Origin: Neptunomonas concharum
Lineage (GTDB): Bacteria; Pseudomonadota; Gammaproteobacteria; Pseudomonadales; Balneatricaceae
Assembly: GCF_008630635.1 (NCBI RefSeq)
Contig: NZ_CP043869.1
Location: forward strand, 2,046,001-2,110,000
Length of the DNA stretch: 64,000 nucleotides
Direction: 5' to 3'
Under the pieces are notes generated by a model. It was not told the origin of the DNA. It saw nothing but the letters and a program-made list of their open reading frames with translations, and did no database searches. The translations under genes and the position numbers were made by a program. Within the stretch, counting starts at the first letter, position 1; each line of letters starts with the position of its first letter. Shown here piece after piece: positions 1-10,416 of the stretch.

Positions 1-140
1 ATCAGAACTCCCTGACCAATCTCAGGTAACCGAAAGAAGGTATTCATAGAAGCTTCTACTTCATAACCTACGCCCTGTACATCTACCATAAGGTGCGGTG
101 GTTGCTTTTCTACTAACTCACCTTTTAAACGTCCGATCAA
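1..140 (-). CDS. ruvA: Holliday junction helicase subunit RuvA, N-terminal fragment (cut by window start)
   Basis: Only the first 46 codons are inside the window. The reverse-strand translation begins (M)[16 protein letters not shown] and continues [14 protein letters not shown], the N-terminal OB-fold of RuvA, which binds four-way junctions and loads RuvB. The start is TTG at 138-140: an in-frame TAG lies four codons upstream, no ATG or GTG intervenes, and the family always begins M-I-G-R-L. A weak AGGG ribosome site lies just upstream. It follows ftsY on the same strand after 74 bases and lies about 50 kb from ruvC in this window, so ruvAB appears to be a separate unit, as in E. coli. Confidence 0.9.
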   Translation of the reverse strand, partial: MIGRLKGELVEKQPPHLMVDVQGVGYEVEASMNTFFRLPEIGQGVL

Positions 141-166
141 AGCTTTTGCCCTACAAGGATTTAAAT

Positions 167-182
167 ATGGTTAAATATACAG
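167..182 (-). promoter_or_regulatory. Candidate degenerate LexA (SOS) box upstream of ruvA
   Basis: On the reverse strand the 16 bases read CTGTATATTTAACCAT. They match the gammaproteobacterial LexA consensus CTGT-N8-ACAG perfectly in the left half but poorly in the right half (12 of 16 against the AT-rich consensus). The site is 27 bases upstream of the ruvA TTG. ruvAB is SOS-controlled in E. coli, so a box here is expected, but the match is only moderate. Confidence 0.35.
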
Positions 183-214
183 TACTTTACTCAGATTACC
201 AATCCTTAGCGCGT

Positions 215-1471
<1,257 letters not shown>

Positions 1472-1730
1472 TCATATTCCCAATGCACAAATTGATAACA
1501 GAGCAAAAAACAACCGCGTGGAGATGCTTTTCAGGAGCACTATCTTAACATAGAGCTAGGCTGTACAAACCCGTTGCCACTAAATAGATTTGCCCTGCTT
1601 AAGTATACCATTTGAGGAATAACATAATTATCTTGGTCGATGCTTAGGAAACTACAATAAGAATCAGAATTTACGTATATAATTGCCAGTTACAACCCTC
1701 TTACATCTAATGTGAAATAGTTAAGCGCGT

Positions 1731-3308
1731 ATGGATTTTATTTGGATTTTGTTTGCTTTTGTTTGCGGTTTGCTAGTCAAGCTGGCAGGCCTCCCCCCCC
1801 TTATTGGCTTTTTATGTGCAGGTTTTATTCTTCACGCCATTGGTATTGAGCCAACAGATTCTCTTAATACGCTGGCCGACCTTGGCATTACGCTCATGCT
1901 GTTTACTATCGGCTTAAAACTACACGTTAAAGATTTACTAAAAAAAGAGATTTGGGCGAGCACTCTCTCCCATATGGGTGTATGGGTTATCCTTATCGCT
2001 GCGCTGGCACTGCTGTTGTCGCTCATTAGCCTTCCCTACTTTACCGATTTCGATCTCAAAACAGCGGCTTTATTAGGTTTTGCGTTAAGCTTTAGCAGTA
2101 CCGTTTGCATCGTAAAATTACTTGAAGAAAGTGGCGAGATGAAAACACGCCACGGCCAAATAGCCATTGGTGTGCTGGTTATGCAGGATATCGCTGCCGT
2201 TATATTCTTGGTGATAGCGACCGGCAAGCTTCCTACTATTTGGGCAATAGGCTTACTGGGCTTAGTCTTTGTACGGCCACTTTTAGATGCGCTTCTCAAT
2301 CGAGCAGGCCACGGTGAAATGCTGCCGCTGACGGGCTTTTTCTTAGCTCTTGGCGGCTACGAGTTATTCTCTCTGGTGGGCGTTAAAGGCGATCTTGGAG
2401 CACTCATTTTTGGCATGCTGCTCAGTCATCATACAAAAGCGAGCGAGCTAACGAAATCGCTGTTAAGTTTCAAAGATATCTTTTTGATCGGTTTCTTCCT
2501 TTCTATCGGTTTCACCGCATTGCCTACTTGGTCGATGCTTGGCATGGCTTTTCTACTGTCGTTACTGCTATTAATCAAATTTGCTATGTTCTTCCATATA
2601 TTTACTCGTCTGCAGCTTCGTGGCCGAACGGCTTTTTTAGCCTCTCTGGCTTTAAGTAATTTCAGTGAGTTTGGGTTAATCGTTGCTGCATTAAGCGTAG
2701 ATTCAGGTTGGCTAAGCAAAGAGTGGTTAGTCATTCTTGCCTTAGCCGTATCTTTATCTTTCATACTAACCAGCTTGTTCTACCGCCATGCTCACTCTTT
2801 CTACCGCCAACATAAAGAGGTCATTAAGCGCCATGAAAGCCCTACACGCTTACCTGAAGATCGCTTTATACAACCTCCACATGTAGAAATACTCGTCATC
2901 GGCTTAGGTCGAGTCGGGAAAGGTGCATTTAAAGCATTGCAAAATATGCTGGATCAACGCGTCGCTGGAATGGATGCTGATCGAACACGCGTTAAACTCT
3001 ACCAGCAAAAAGGTATGAACGTATTTTTTGGAGACGGTGAAGATGCTGATCTTTGGGAGAGCTTTGATACAAGCCCAATAAGGCTGGTGTTATTGGCACT
3101 TCCCTCTATCCAAGATGATATTAATATTACCATTCAACTCAGAGAAGCAGGTTATGAAGGCCAAGTTGCCGCCATTGCCCGCTATGAAGATGAGAGGGAA
3201 CAACTTTTGGCAAGCGGCATAAACAATGTCTTTAACTTCTACACAGAAGCCGGAACAGGTTTTGCTGAGGAAAGCTTAATGTTAATCGGCGAAAGCAGCT
3301 GTAATTAG
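1731..3308 (+). CDS. CPA2-family (Kef/YbaL-type) monovalent cation:proton antiporter with TrkA-N domain
   Basis: A 525-residue inner-membrane protein. Residues 1-345 are about a dozen hydrophobic helices of the sodium/hydrogen exchanger fold, with the CPA2 stretch ALSFSSTVCIVKLLEE and a following MQDIAAV typical of KefB/KefC/YbaL. From residue 385 a cytosolic Rossmann domain begins (ILVIGLGRVGKGAF; GxGxxG), the TrkA-N nucleotide-binding regulatory domain of K+ efflux systems. The second glycine-rich KTN segment is short. It likely exchanges K+ or Na+ for H+; the ion cannot be read from sequence. It is divergent from ftsY across a 259-base gap, and its stop is two bases before the next gene, so the two are probably co-transcribed. 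Confidence 0.88.
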   Translation: MDFIWILFAFVCGLLVKLAGLPPLIGFLCAGFILHAIGIEPTDSLNTLADLGITLMLFTIGLKLHVKDLLKKEIWASTLSHMGVWVILIAALALLLSLISLPYFTDFDLKTAALLGFALSFSSTVCIVKLLEESGEMKTRHGQIAIGVLVMQDIAAVIFLVIATGKLPTIWAIGLLGLVFVRPLLDALLNRAGHGEMLPLTGFFLALGGYELFSLVGVKGDLGALIFGMLLSHHTKASELTKSLLSFKDIFLIGFFLSIGFTALPTWSMLGMAFLLSLLLLIKFAMFFHIFTRLQLRGRTAFLASLALSNFSEFGLIVAALSVDSGWLSKEWLVILALAVSLSFILTSLFYRHAHSFYRQHKEVIKRHESPTRLPEDRFIQPPHVEILVIGLGRVGKGAFKALQNMLDQRVAGMDADRTRVKLYQQKGMNVFFGDGEDADLWESFDTSPIRLVLLALPSIQDDINITIQLREAGYEGQVAAIARYEDEREQLLASGINNVFNFYTEAGTGFAEESLMLIGESSCN

Positions 3309-3310
3309 TA

Positions 3311-4147
3311 ATGGTAAGTATGGCTTTCAAGCAGTCCTATCACCGCATAATTTTTTTAGTAACTGGGCTTATTGTATCTGGTGCAATCTACGTCACTCGA
3401 ACTAACGCTGAGAGCCTACCGGATATCACGTACCAGGCGGGAAAAGTAAGTTTATCAGCTCCTGCCACCTCGAATATTAAGTTATTGAGAAGGCTATCTG
3501 ATGAAGCAGATATGGAAGTCATTTTAATTGGTCAACCGACTGAAATTATTCAAGACTGGTTCTTTATTCAAACGCCACTTCGCCAAGTTATTACATCTCT
3601 CGCTTTCCCTAATGGCCTAGCACTGGTCATGAGCACCAAGCAAGAAACCATCGATAAAGCACTGATTGTCGGCAAAGGAAATAGCACTGCAATAGAAGCA
3701 GAAGATGCCGAAACTATCGCGACCTCTTCTGAATACTTATCTACCCCCACAGAAGAATATAAAGAAAACCACTCTCCAACAAAACCGTTTGTAAAAGAGC
3801 AGAAAAGCCATCTTATTTTTGATGAACATCCGACTACTCGCCAGTATGCAATTCGACACCTAGCATCAACAGGCAATGTTAACTTAATAGCCGATGCTTT
3901 GGGGGATCCTGACCCAAACGTAAGGCTTATTGTTATCGAGTCCCTTATGCATATTACGCCCGAAGTAGCCCAACCTTTATTAGGACAAATCCTTTTCTCA
4001 GATCCCGAACCTAGAGTACGCATTGCAGCCGTAAAACTTATCTCGTCCTATCCTGACACTGAAGCGTCTCGGGCATTTCTCAATCAGGCGGCAAAAGATA
4101 TAAGTGCAGAAGTCAGAAACATTGCAAAAGAAGCACTTCAGTATTAA
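3311..4147 (+). CDS. Membrane-anchored or exported protein with STN-like and HEAT-repeat domains, function unknown
   Basis: A 278-residue protein. Residues 11-29 form one hydrophobic segment (signal peptide or N-terminal anchor). Residues about 37-122 resemble the short secretin/TonB N-terminal (STN) fold: a beta segment, a helix with LLRRLSDEADMEV, then TPLRQVITSLAFPNGLAL. An acidic, Thr/Ser-rich linker follows (about 125-170), then about three HEAT-type helical repeats (about 175-278) with the PDPNVR and PEPRVR signatures. The ATG at 3311 is used here; Met4 at 3320 is an alternative. It starts two bases after the antiporter stop. I do not recognise a named family for the whole architecture; the STN assignment is by pattern only. 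Confidence 0.75.
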   Translation: MVSMAFKQSYHRIIFLVTGLIVSGAIYVTRTNAESLPDITYQAGKVSLSAPATSNIKLLRRLSDEADMEVILIGQPTEIIQDWFFIQTPLRQVITSLAFPNGLALVMSTKQETIDKALIVGKGNSTAIEAEDAETIATSSEYLSTPTEEYKENHSPTKPFVKEQKSHLIFDEHPTTRQYAIRHLASTGNVNLIADALGDPDPNVRLIVIESLMHITPEVAQPLLGQILFSDPEPRVRIAAVKLISSYPDTEASRAFLNQAAKDISAEVRNIAKEALQY

Positions 4148-4151
4148 AGGC

Positions 4152-4179
4152 AAAAAAAACCCGCATGCGAACATGCGGG
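4152..4179 (-). terminator. Intrinsic terminator of the prp (methylcitrate) operon
   Basis: On the minus strand an 8-bp perfect stem (CCCGCATG / CATGCGGG) with a TTCG loop is followed directly by eight T residues. It lies about 90 bases past the prpF stop. In the plus direction the same hairpin has no T tract, so it acts mainly on the minus-strand operon. Confidence 0.92.
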
Positions 4180-4267
4180 GTATAAAAGAAGTAGAAGTAG
4201 ATCGTTCCTGATAGGCAGTCAGATCTACCACATCCCCACTTCAGAACTTGAGAAAGCCAGGCGTTGC

Positions 4268-5449
4268 TTAGAAGCAATCACCAGGTATACGCACCCAACC
4301 TTCCATTAAAACACGCGCACTACGACTCATAACCGCTTTGGTTGCAGTCCAATCACCATTTTCCTGTTCAGATGCAGCCGCACCTACACGTAGGGTGCCG
4401 GATGGATGGCCAAAGGTAACCGCGTCACGCTCGCCTCCACCTGCTGCCAAGTTCACCAAGGTGCCTGGCACTGCCGCTGCCGTAGCAATCGCAACTGAAG
4501 CGGTACCCATCATGGCATGGTGCAATTTGCCCATAGACAATGCACGGACACATACATCGATATCAGAAGCAGAGATCTGCTTACCACTAGAAGCTTCATA
4601 ATCGGTTGCTGGTGCTACAAACGCGATCTTAGGCGTATGCTGACGAGCAACAGCTTCAGAAATATCGCTGATCAGGCCCATTTTAACTGCGCCATAGGCG
4701 CGCATGATTTCAAAACGTTCTAATGCTGCAGCATCAGAATTGATATCTTTTTGCAACTCGGTCCCTTTGTAGCCAATATCTTCAGCGTTAACAAAGATAG
4801 TCGGGATACCCGCATTGATCATAGTCGCCTTGAATGTACCAATACCCGGCACTTCAAGATCATCCACCAAATTACCCGTTGGGAACATGGAACCTTCGCC
4901 ATCAGCTGGGTCCATAAACTCAATCACGACTTCTGCAGCTGGGAAGGTGACACCGTCTAGCTCAAAGTCGCCGGTTTCCTGAACCTGCCCGTTAGTGATC
5001 GGCACATGCGCAATGATGGTTTTCTTAATGTTTTTCTGCCAGATACGCACTGTACAGATACCATTTTGCGGGATACGTGCTGGATCAACCAGACCGCCAG
5101 AGATAGCGAACGCACCTACCGCTGCTGTCAAGTTGCCGCAATTGCCGGACCAGTCAACAAAAGCTTTGTTGATCGCTACCTGACCAAAAAGGTAATCCAC
5201 ATCGTGATCGGGCTCAGCGCTTTTATCCAGAATAACCGTCTTGGAAGTACTAGAGGTTGCACCACCCATGCCATCAATCTGCTGACCGTATGGATCAGGA
5301 CTGCCGATCACACGCATCAAAATCTTATCGCGCGCTTCGCCCGGCTCCTGTGCCACTTCTGGCAGGTCCTGACGTCTAAAGAAAACACCTTTACTGGTTC
5401 CGCCGCGAATATAGGTCGCAGGGATTTTAATCTGTGGTACGTGTGCCAT
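4268..5449 (-). CDS. prpF: 2-methylaconitate cis-trans isomerase PrpF (AcnD-accessory protein)
   Basis: A 393-residue member of the PrpF family, with a diaminopimelate-epimerase-like fold. It isomerises 2-methylaconitate, so that the AcnD product can be rehydrated to 2-methylisocitrate in the methylcitrate cycle. The N-terminus IPATYIRGGTSKGVFF and the internal GNCGNLTAAVGAFA and GTASVAIATAA stretches are characteristic of the family. It is the last gene of the operon, 198 bases after acnD, with an intrinsic terminator downstream. Its presence, and the absence of prpD, define the AcnD/PrpF version of the pathway. Confidence 0.95.
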   Translation of the reverse strand: MAHVPQIKIPATYIRGGTSKGVFFRRQDLPEVAQEPGEARDKILMRVIGSPDPYGQQIDGMGGATSSTSKTVILDKSAEPDHDVDYLFGQVAINKAFVDWSGNCGNLTAAVGAFAISGGLVDPARIPQNGICTVRIWQKNIKKTIIAHVPITNGQVQETGDFELDGVTFPAAEVVIEFMDPADGEGSMFPTGNLVDDLEVPGIGTFKATMINAGIPTIFVNAEDIGYKGTELQKDINSDAAALERFEIMRAYGAVKMGLISDISEAVARQHTPKIAFVAPATDYEASSGKQISASDIDVCVRALSMGKLHHAMMGTASVAIATAAAVPGTLVNLAAGGGERDAVTFGHPSGTLRVGAAASEQENGDWTATKAVMSRSARVLMEGWVRIPGDCF

Positions 5450-5586
5450 AAGAACATTATCCTGTTTTGGTTGCAGCTGTATCGGTTATATGCCGCGATT
5501 CAGAAAATTCTTAGTAACAACTACTGCGGCTATCTGCTCTTTATTCCAGCAGTAGTTATTAGTAAAAAGCCTCACTAATTAGGATG

Positions 5587-5630
5587 GGCGCTGCTTACTT
5601 GATTGTTTATGCTAAAAAGCAAGCAACGCC
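5587..5630 (-). other. Stem-loop in the acnD-prpF spacer
   Basis: GGCGCTGC (5587-5594) pairs with GCAACGCC (5623-5630), eight pairs including one G-T, with further partial pairing inside. No T tract follows on the minus strand, so it is more likely a messenger-processing or stability element than a terminator. Comparable GC-rich hairpins occupy the other spacers of this operon. Confidence 0.5.
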
Positions 5631-5647
5631 TATCAGTGCACTAAGGC

Positions 5648-8254
5648 TTAAGCACTTCCTTCCAAGAAGTCTTTAGCAAAGCGCTGCAGAACACCACCGG
5701 CATGGTAAACATTTACTTCAGCAGCGGTATCCAGACGGCAGGTTACAGGTACTTCTACCCGCTCACCGTTTTTACGATTGATGATCAGAGTCAGGTCACA
5801 ACGTGGAGAGATTTCACCCTCAATGTCGAATGTCTCTGTACCATCGATACCATAAGTGTGACGAGTATCACCGGCTTTAAATTCAACCGGCAGCACACCC
5901 ATGCCTACTAAGTTAGTACGGTGGATACGCTCAAAACCTTCAGCAACGATGGTTTCAACGCCCGCCAGACGTACACCTTTAGCAGCCCAGTCACGGGAAG
6001 AACCCTGGCCGTAGTCAGCACCTGCAACAATGATCAGGTTCTGCTTACGTTCCATGTAGGTTTCAATTGCTTCCCACATACGGCTTTCAGTACCTTCTGG
6101 TTCGATACGTGCCAGAGAGCCCTGCTTGATTTCGCCATTTTCATTGCGAACCATTTCGTTCAACAGTTTCGGGTTAGCGAATGTTGCACGCTGTGCTGTC
6201 AGGTGGTCACCACGGTGAGTTGCGTAAGAGTTGAAATCCTCTTCCGGCAGACCCATTTTCGCGCAGTATTCACCCGCCGCACTGGACGCCTGAATAGCGT
6301 TGGATGGTGACAGATGGTCTGTTGTGATGTTGTCGCCCAGTACTGCCAGAGGACGCATACCTTTCATAGTACGCTCACCTGCCAGTGCACCTTCCCAGTA
6401 TGGCGGGCGGCGAATGTAGGTAGACATTGGACGCCAGTCATACAGCGGGCTTTCCGCGCGCTCAATATCACCCAGATTAAACATTGGAATGTAGATCTGC
6501 TTGAACTGTTCAGGCTTAACCGCCTTAGCGACAATTTCATCGATCTCTTCATCGGATGGCCACAGATCTTTCAGCGTAATCTCTTTGCCATCAACAACTG
6601 CCAGTACATCTTTTTCGATGTCAAAACGCACGGTACCTGCGATTGCATAAGCAACAACCAGTGGCGGAGACGCCAAGAATGCCTGCTTAGCGTGCGGGTG
6701 GATACGACCATCGAAGTTACGGTTACCAGACAGTACAGCTGTCGCGTACAGGTCGCGTTCAACCACTTCTTTTTCGATCACTGGATCCAGCGCACCGGAC
6801 ATACCGTTACAGGTAGTACATGCGTAAGCAACGATACCGAAGCCCAGTTTTTCCAGCTCAGATAGTAGCCCTGCTTCTTCTAGATACAGTTTTGCAACTT
6901 TAGAACCTGGAGCAAAAGAGGTCTTAACCCAAGGCTTACGTACCAGACCCAACTCATTCGCTTTCTTAGCCAGCAGGCCGGCAGCAACAACGTTGCGTGG
7001 GTTAGACGTATTCGTACAAGAGGTGATCGCAGCAATAATAACTGCGCCATCCGGCATCAAACCTTCAGATTCCTGAACTTTAGCCGCAGCCAGCATCTCA
7101 TCGCTGGCAATACCACGCTCGTTCAACGCAGATGTAGGCAGGCGACGATGTGGGTTAGATGGACCTGCCATGTTACGTACAACAGTCGACAGATCGAATT
7201 CCAGAACGCGCTCATACTCTACCGCTTCAAGATCAGTCGCCCACAGGCCTGTTTCTTTCGCATACTGCTCAACCAGTGCAACCTGTTCTGGTTCACGACC
7301 AGTTAGCTTCAGATAGTCGATGGTCTGTTCATCGATATAGAACATACCAGCAGATGCACCGTACTCAGGTGTCATGTTAGACAAAGTAGCACGGTCACCG
7401 ATAGACAACGTAGCTGCACCTGGGCCAAAGAATTCCAAGTATGCAGAAACAACTTTCTCGTTACGCAGGAACTCAGTCATTGCCAAGGCGATATCCGTAG
7501 CCGTGATGCCAGGCTGACGCTCACCAATAATTTTCACACCGATGATGTCTGGGAGGCGCATCATTGATGGCAGACCCAGCATGACGGTTTCAGCTTCCAG
7601 ACCACCAACACCAATGGCGATTACGCCCAGCGCATCAACATGGGGGGTGTGAGAGTCAGTTCCGACACAAGTATCCGGGTAAGCAACACCATCGCGATTC
7701 TGGATCACCGGAGACATCTTCTCCAGGTTGATCTGGTGCATGATACCGTTACCGGCTGGGATCACGTCTACGTTATCAAACGCTGTTTTACACCAGTCGA
7801 TAAAGTGGAAACGGTCATCGTTACGACGATCTTCAATTGCGCGGTTTTTCTCAAACGCATCGGGATCAAAACCTGGCGCTTCTACAGCCAGAGAGTGGTC
7901 AACGATCAGCTGAGTTGGTACAACCGGGTTAACTTTGGATGGGTCGCCACCCTGGTCAGCGATAGCGTCACGCAGACCTGCCAAGTCAACCAATGCAGTC
8001 TGACCCAGAATGTCATGACAGACAACACGCGCTGGATACCATGGAAAGTCCAAGGTACGTTTGTTTTCGATAAGCTGCTTCAGGCAGTCCGTCAGCGTTT
8101 CCGGCTCGCAACGACGAACCAGTTGCTCTGCCAAAACACGGGAGGTGTATGGCAGCTTAGCGTAAGCGCCTGGCTGGATAGCCTCGACAGCTGCGCGGGT
8201 ATCAAAGTAGTCAACACCAGCGCCAGGTAAAGCTTTACGGTATTCAGTGTTCAT
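5648..8254 (-). CDS. acnD: Fe/S-dependent 2-methylisocitrate dehydratase AcnD
   Basis: An 868-residue aconitase-superfamily enzyme that dehydrates 2-methylcitrate to 2-methylaconitate. The 4Fe-4S ligands are visible as ITSCTNTSNPRN and YACTTCNGMSG (Cys-x-x-Cys). The swivel domain near the C-terminus carries GADYGQGSSRDWAAKG with the catalytic Ser-Arg. I place the start at the ATG at 8254 (MNTEYRKALPG), because AGGTG lies five bases upstream and the N-terminus matches the family; an in-frame codon 18 bases earlier is possible. It lies between prpC and prpF and works as a pair with PrpF in place of PrpD. Confidence 0.96.
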   Translation of the reverse strand: MNTEYRKALPGAGVDYFDTRAAVEAIQPGAYAKLPYTSRVLAEQLVRRCEPETLTDCLKQLIENKRTLDFPWYPARVVCHDILGQTALVDLAGLRDAIADQGGDPSKVNPVVPTQLIVDHSLAVEAPGFDPDAFEKNRAIEDRRNDDRFHFIDWCKTAFDNVDVIPAGNGIMHQINLEKMSPVIQNRDGVAYPDTCVGTDSHTPHVDALGVIAIGVGGLEAETVMLGLPSMMRLPDIIGVKIIGERQPGITATDIALAMTEFLRNEKVVSAYLEFFGPGAATLSIGDRATLSNMTPEYGASAGMFYIDEQTIDYLKLTGREPEQVALVEQYAKETGLWATDLEAVEYERVLEFDLSTVVRNMAGPSNPHRRLPTSALNERGIASDEMLAAAKVQESEGLMPDGAVIIAAITSCTNTSNPRNVVAAGLLAKKANELGLVRKPWVKTSFAPGSKVAKLYLEEAGLLSELEKLGFGIVAYACTTCNGMSGALDPVIEKEVVERDLYATAVLSGNRNFDGRIHPHAKQAFLASPPLVVAYAIAGTVRFDIEKDVLAVVDGKEITLKDLWPSDEEIDEIVAKAVKPEQFKQIYIPMFNLGDIERAESPLYDWRPMSTYIRRPPYWEGALAGERTMKGMRPLAVLGDNITTDHLSPSNAIQASSAAGEYCAKMGLPEEDFNSYATHRGDHLTAQRATFANPKLLNEMVRNENGEIKQGSLARIEPEGTESRMWEAIETYMERKQNLIIVAGADYGQGSSRDWAAKGVRLAGVETIVAEGFERIHRTNLVGMGVLPVEFKAGDTRHTYGIDGTETFDIEGEISPRCDLTLIINRKNGERVEVPVTCRLDTAAEVNVYHAGGVLQRFAKDFLEGSA

Positions 8255-8284
8255 ATAACACCTGCTATTCATTCAGTTCATGTA

Positions 8285-8308
8285 AGGGAGGCGTAGAAAG
8301 CCCTCCCT
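8285..8308 (-). other. Stem-loop in the prpC-acnD spacer
   Basis: AGGGAGG (8285-8291) pairs perfectly with CCTCCCT (8302-8308) around a 10-base loop. No T run follows on the minus strand. It sits just past the prpC stop, where such hairpins commonly protect the upstream message from 3' exonucleases. Confidence 0.5.
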
Positions 8309-8320
8309 GATAGCACTCAA

Positions 8321-9451
8321 TTAAGGGCGGTCAGCGATATCAATCCACTCAGCCGACTCAGGGCCGGAGTAATCGGCACTTGGACGTATGATACGGTTGT
8401 TAGCGCGTTGCTCCATCACATGTGCTGCCCACCCAGCGACGCGAGAGCATACAAAGATCGGTGTGAATAGTTCTGTTGGAATACCCATGAAGTGGTATGC
8501 AGATGCGTGGAAGAAATCGGCATTACAGAAAAGCTTCTTCTCACGCCACATGACCGCTTCAACACGCTCAGATACTGCATAAAGGTACTCATCACCCACC
8601 TGATCGGACAACTTCTTAGACCACTCTTTGATGATCGCATTACGAGGATCAGAATCGCGATAGATTGCATGTCCGAAGCCCATAATTTTGTCTTTACGCG
8701 CCAGCATCGCCATGATTTCAGCTTCAGCTTCATCAGCTGAACGCCAGTTTTCAATCATTGCCATTGCAGCTTCATTCGCGCCGCCATGCAATGGACCACG
8801 TAAAGAGCCAATAGCAGCGGTTACGCAGCTATGAATATCAGACAACGTGGATGCACATACACGAGCAGTAAAAGTAGAAGCGTTAAATTCATGCTCTGCA
8901 TAAAGAATCAAAGAGGCATGCATAACATCAACATGTAAAGGCTCAGGTTTTTTATCGTGTAACGTCCACAAGAACTGCTCGCCGATTGAGTCAGCATCCG
9001 TTTCTACATTGATACGCTTGCCGTTGTGGCTGAAGTTGTACCAGTAGTTGATGATGCCAGGAAAAGCCGCCAGCATACGATCGATGTGATCCAGTTGTTC
9101 AGAGAAGTCTTGCTCAGTTTCCAGGTTACCCAGCATAGAACAACCCGTACGCATAACGTCCATAGGATGCGCATCAGCAGGGATCTGTTCTAAAACAGTT
9201 TTCAGTGCATCTGGAAGTGCTCGCATACCCTTCAGGCGTGCTTTATAAGCATCCAACTCAGCTTGGTTTGGCAGCTTTCCATATAATAAAAGGTAAGCTA
9301 CTTCTTCAAATTGTGCTTTGTCAGCCAGTTCTTTAATGTCATAACCACGGTAGGTCAGGCCTGCACCGGTTTTACCCACAGTACAGAGTGCAGTTTCACC
9401 CGCTGATTGGCCACGTAAACCTGCGCCACCCAGTTGTTTTGCTTCTGCCAT
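8321..9451 (-). CDS. prpC: 2-methylcitrate synthase PrpC
   Basis: A 376-residue citrate-synthase-family enzyme that condenses propionyl-CoA with oxaloacetate to give 2-methylcitrate, the entry step of propionate oxidation. The active-site regions SLRGPLHGGANEAAM and GFGHAIYRDSDPRN (catalytic His residues) and a downstream Asp are present. The start is the ATG at 9451 (MAEAKQLGGAGLRG), preceded by a strong AGGAGAG ribosome site; an ORF extension upstream is Arg/Pro-rich and unsupported. It is the third gene of the operon, after prpB, with hairpins in both flanking spacers. It is PrpC rather than GltA by context and by its shorter length. Confidence 0.96.
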   Translation of the reverse strand: MAEAKQLGGAGLRGQSAGETALCTVGKTGAGLTYRGYDIKELADKAQFEEVAYLLLYGKLPNQAELDAYKARLKGMRALPDALKTVLEQIPADAHPMDVMRTGCSMLGNLETEQDFSEQLDHIDRMLAAFPGIINYWYNFSHNGKRINVETDADSIGEQFLWTLHDKKPEPLHVDVMHASLILYAEHEFNASTFTARVCASTLSDIHSCVTAAIGSLRGPLHGGANEAAMAMIENWRSADEAEAEIMAMLARKDKIMGFGHAIYRDSDPRNAIIKEWSKKLSDQVGDEYLYAVSERVEAVMWREKKLFCNADFFHASAYHFMGIPTELFTPIFVCSRVAGWAAHVMEQRANNRIIRPSADYSGPESAEWIDIADRP

Positions 9452-9470
9452 CCTGTCTCTCCTTCTATTG

Positions 9471-9490
9471 GGGCGGGGCACGCCTCGCCC
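9471..9490 (-). other. GC-rich stem-loop in the prpB-prpC spacer
   Basis: GGGCGGGG and CCTCGCCC flank a CACG loop, an eight-position stem with one G-T on the plus strand (A-C on the minus). Four T residues follow on the plus strand but none on the coding minus strand. It therefore does not terminate the operon and may modulate mRNA stability between prpB and prpC. Confidence 0.5.
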
Positions 9491-9525
9491 TTTTGTTCTA
9501 GTTATTGGAATACCTTAGTAGGGAA

Positions 9526-10416
9526 TTACTTGTTTTTACCCTGAGCAAACAAAGCATCAAGCTTCTGCTCAAAATCGTGGTAATTTAAGAAATCATACAG
9601 TTCCATTCGTGTTTGCATTGTGTCGACAACCGCTTTCTGATCTCCGTCACGCAACAGCGCTTCGTAAACATTGAGAGCAGCTTTATTCGCAGCACGGAAT
9701 GCTGATAGCGGGTAAAGCACCATACTTGCACCGTTGGCAGCCAGCTCTTCTGTATTGAACAGTGGCGTAGCTCCAAATTCAGTGATGTTCGCTAACAAAT
9801 GGGCACCATTGATGCCATTAGCAAAGGCTTTATAGTCTTCTAGCGTATGAACAGCTTCTGCGAAAATACCGTCTGCACCAGCCTCAAGACACGCTTGAGC
9901 ACGTTCAACAGCTGCATTCAGACCTTCCATCTGGAAAGCATCCGTACGTGCAATGATGAAGAAATCGTCGTCAGTCTTTGCATCAACCGCCGCTTTAACA
10001 CGATCTACCATCTCTTCTAACGATACGATCTCTTTATTTGGACGGTGGCCGCAACGTTTCTGTGCAACTTGGTCTTCTAAATGCACAGCGGCAGCGCCTG
10101 CTTTTGTCATCTCTTTAATAGCGCGAGCAATATTGAATGCACCACCCCAACCCGTGTCGATGTCTACCAATAAAGGCGTTTCTACAGCGCTCGTAATACG
10201 ACGTACATCTTCCACAACATCGTTCATAGATGTCATACCTAGATCCGGAAGACCATAGGAGTGGTTAGCTACACCACCACCAGACAGGTAAATTGCCTTA
10301 TGGCCGACGCGTTCCGCCATCATTGCGTGATATGCGTTTGTTGTACCTACGATCTGTAGTGGTTTAGTTTCGTCCAGCGCTTTGCGGAATCGACCGCCTG
10401 CAGTCAGTTTAGCCAT
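9526..10416 (-). CDS. prpB: 2-methylisocitrate lyase PrpB
   Basis: A 296-residue member of the isocitrate-lyase/PEP-mutase superfamily. It cleaves 2-methylisocitrate to pyruvate and succinate, the last step of the methylcitrate cycle. The catalytic signature KRCGHRPNK with its Cys is present, as are the Mg-binding DIDTGWGG stretch and VHLEDQ. The ATG at 10416 overlaps the stop of the upstream GntR regulator gene by eight bases, so the two are translationally coupled. It is the first enzyme gene of the operon. Confidence 0.96.
   Translation of the reverse strand: MAKLTAGGRFRKALDETKPLQIVGTTNAYHAMMAERVGHKAIYLSGGGVANHSYGLPDLGMTSMNDVVEDVRRITSAVETPLLVDIDTGWGGAFNIARAIKEMTKAGAAAVHLEDQVAQKRCGHRPNKEIVSLEEMVDRVKAAVDAKTDDDFFIIARTDAFQMEGLNAAVERAQACLEAGADGIFAEAVHTLEDYKAFANGINGAHLLANITEFGATPLFNTEELAANGASMVLYPLSAFRAANKAALNVYEALLRDGDQKAVVDTMQTRMELYDFLNYHDFEQKLDALFAQGKNK

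Noticed and set aside
3568-4023. 151-codon minus-strand frame opposite the HEAT-repeat gene
   Set aside because: The plus-strand frame has coherent STN/HEAT features and couples to the antiporter; the antisense frame shows no domain.
5006-5578. 190-codon plus-strand frame opposite prpF
   Set aside because: It is antisense to a clear PrpF and extends into its upstream spacer with no protein-like features.
5702-8230. Several long plus-strand open frames opposite acnD
   Set aside because: They lie antisense to a complete AcnD with intact cluster ligands and lack recognisable domains or ribosome sites; stop-free antisense frames are common in such genes.
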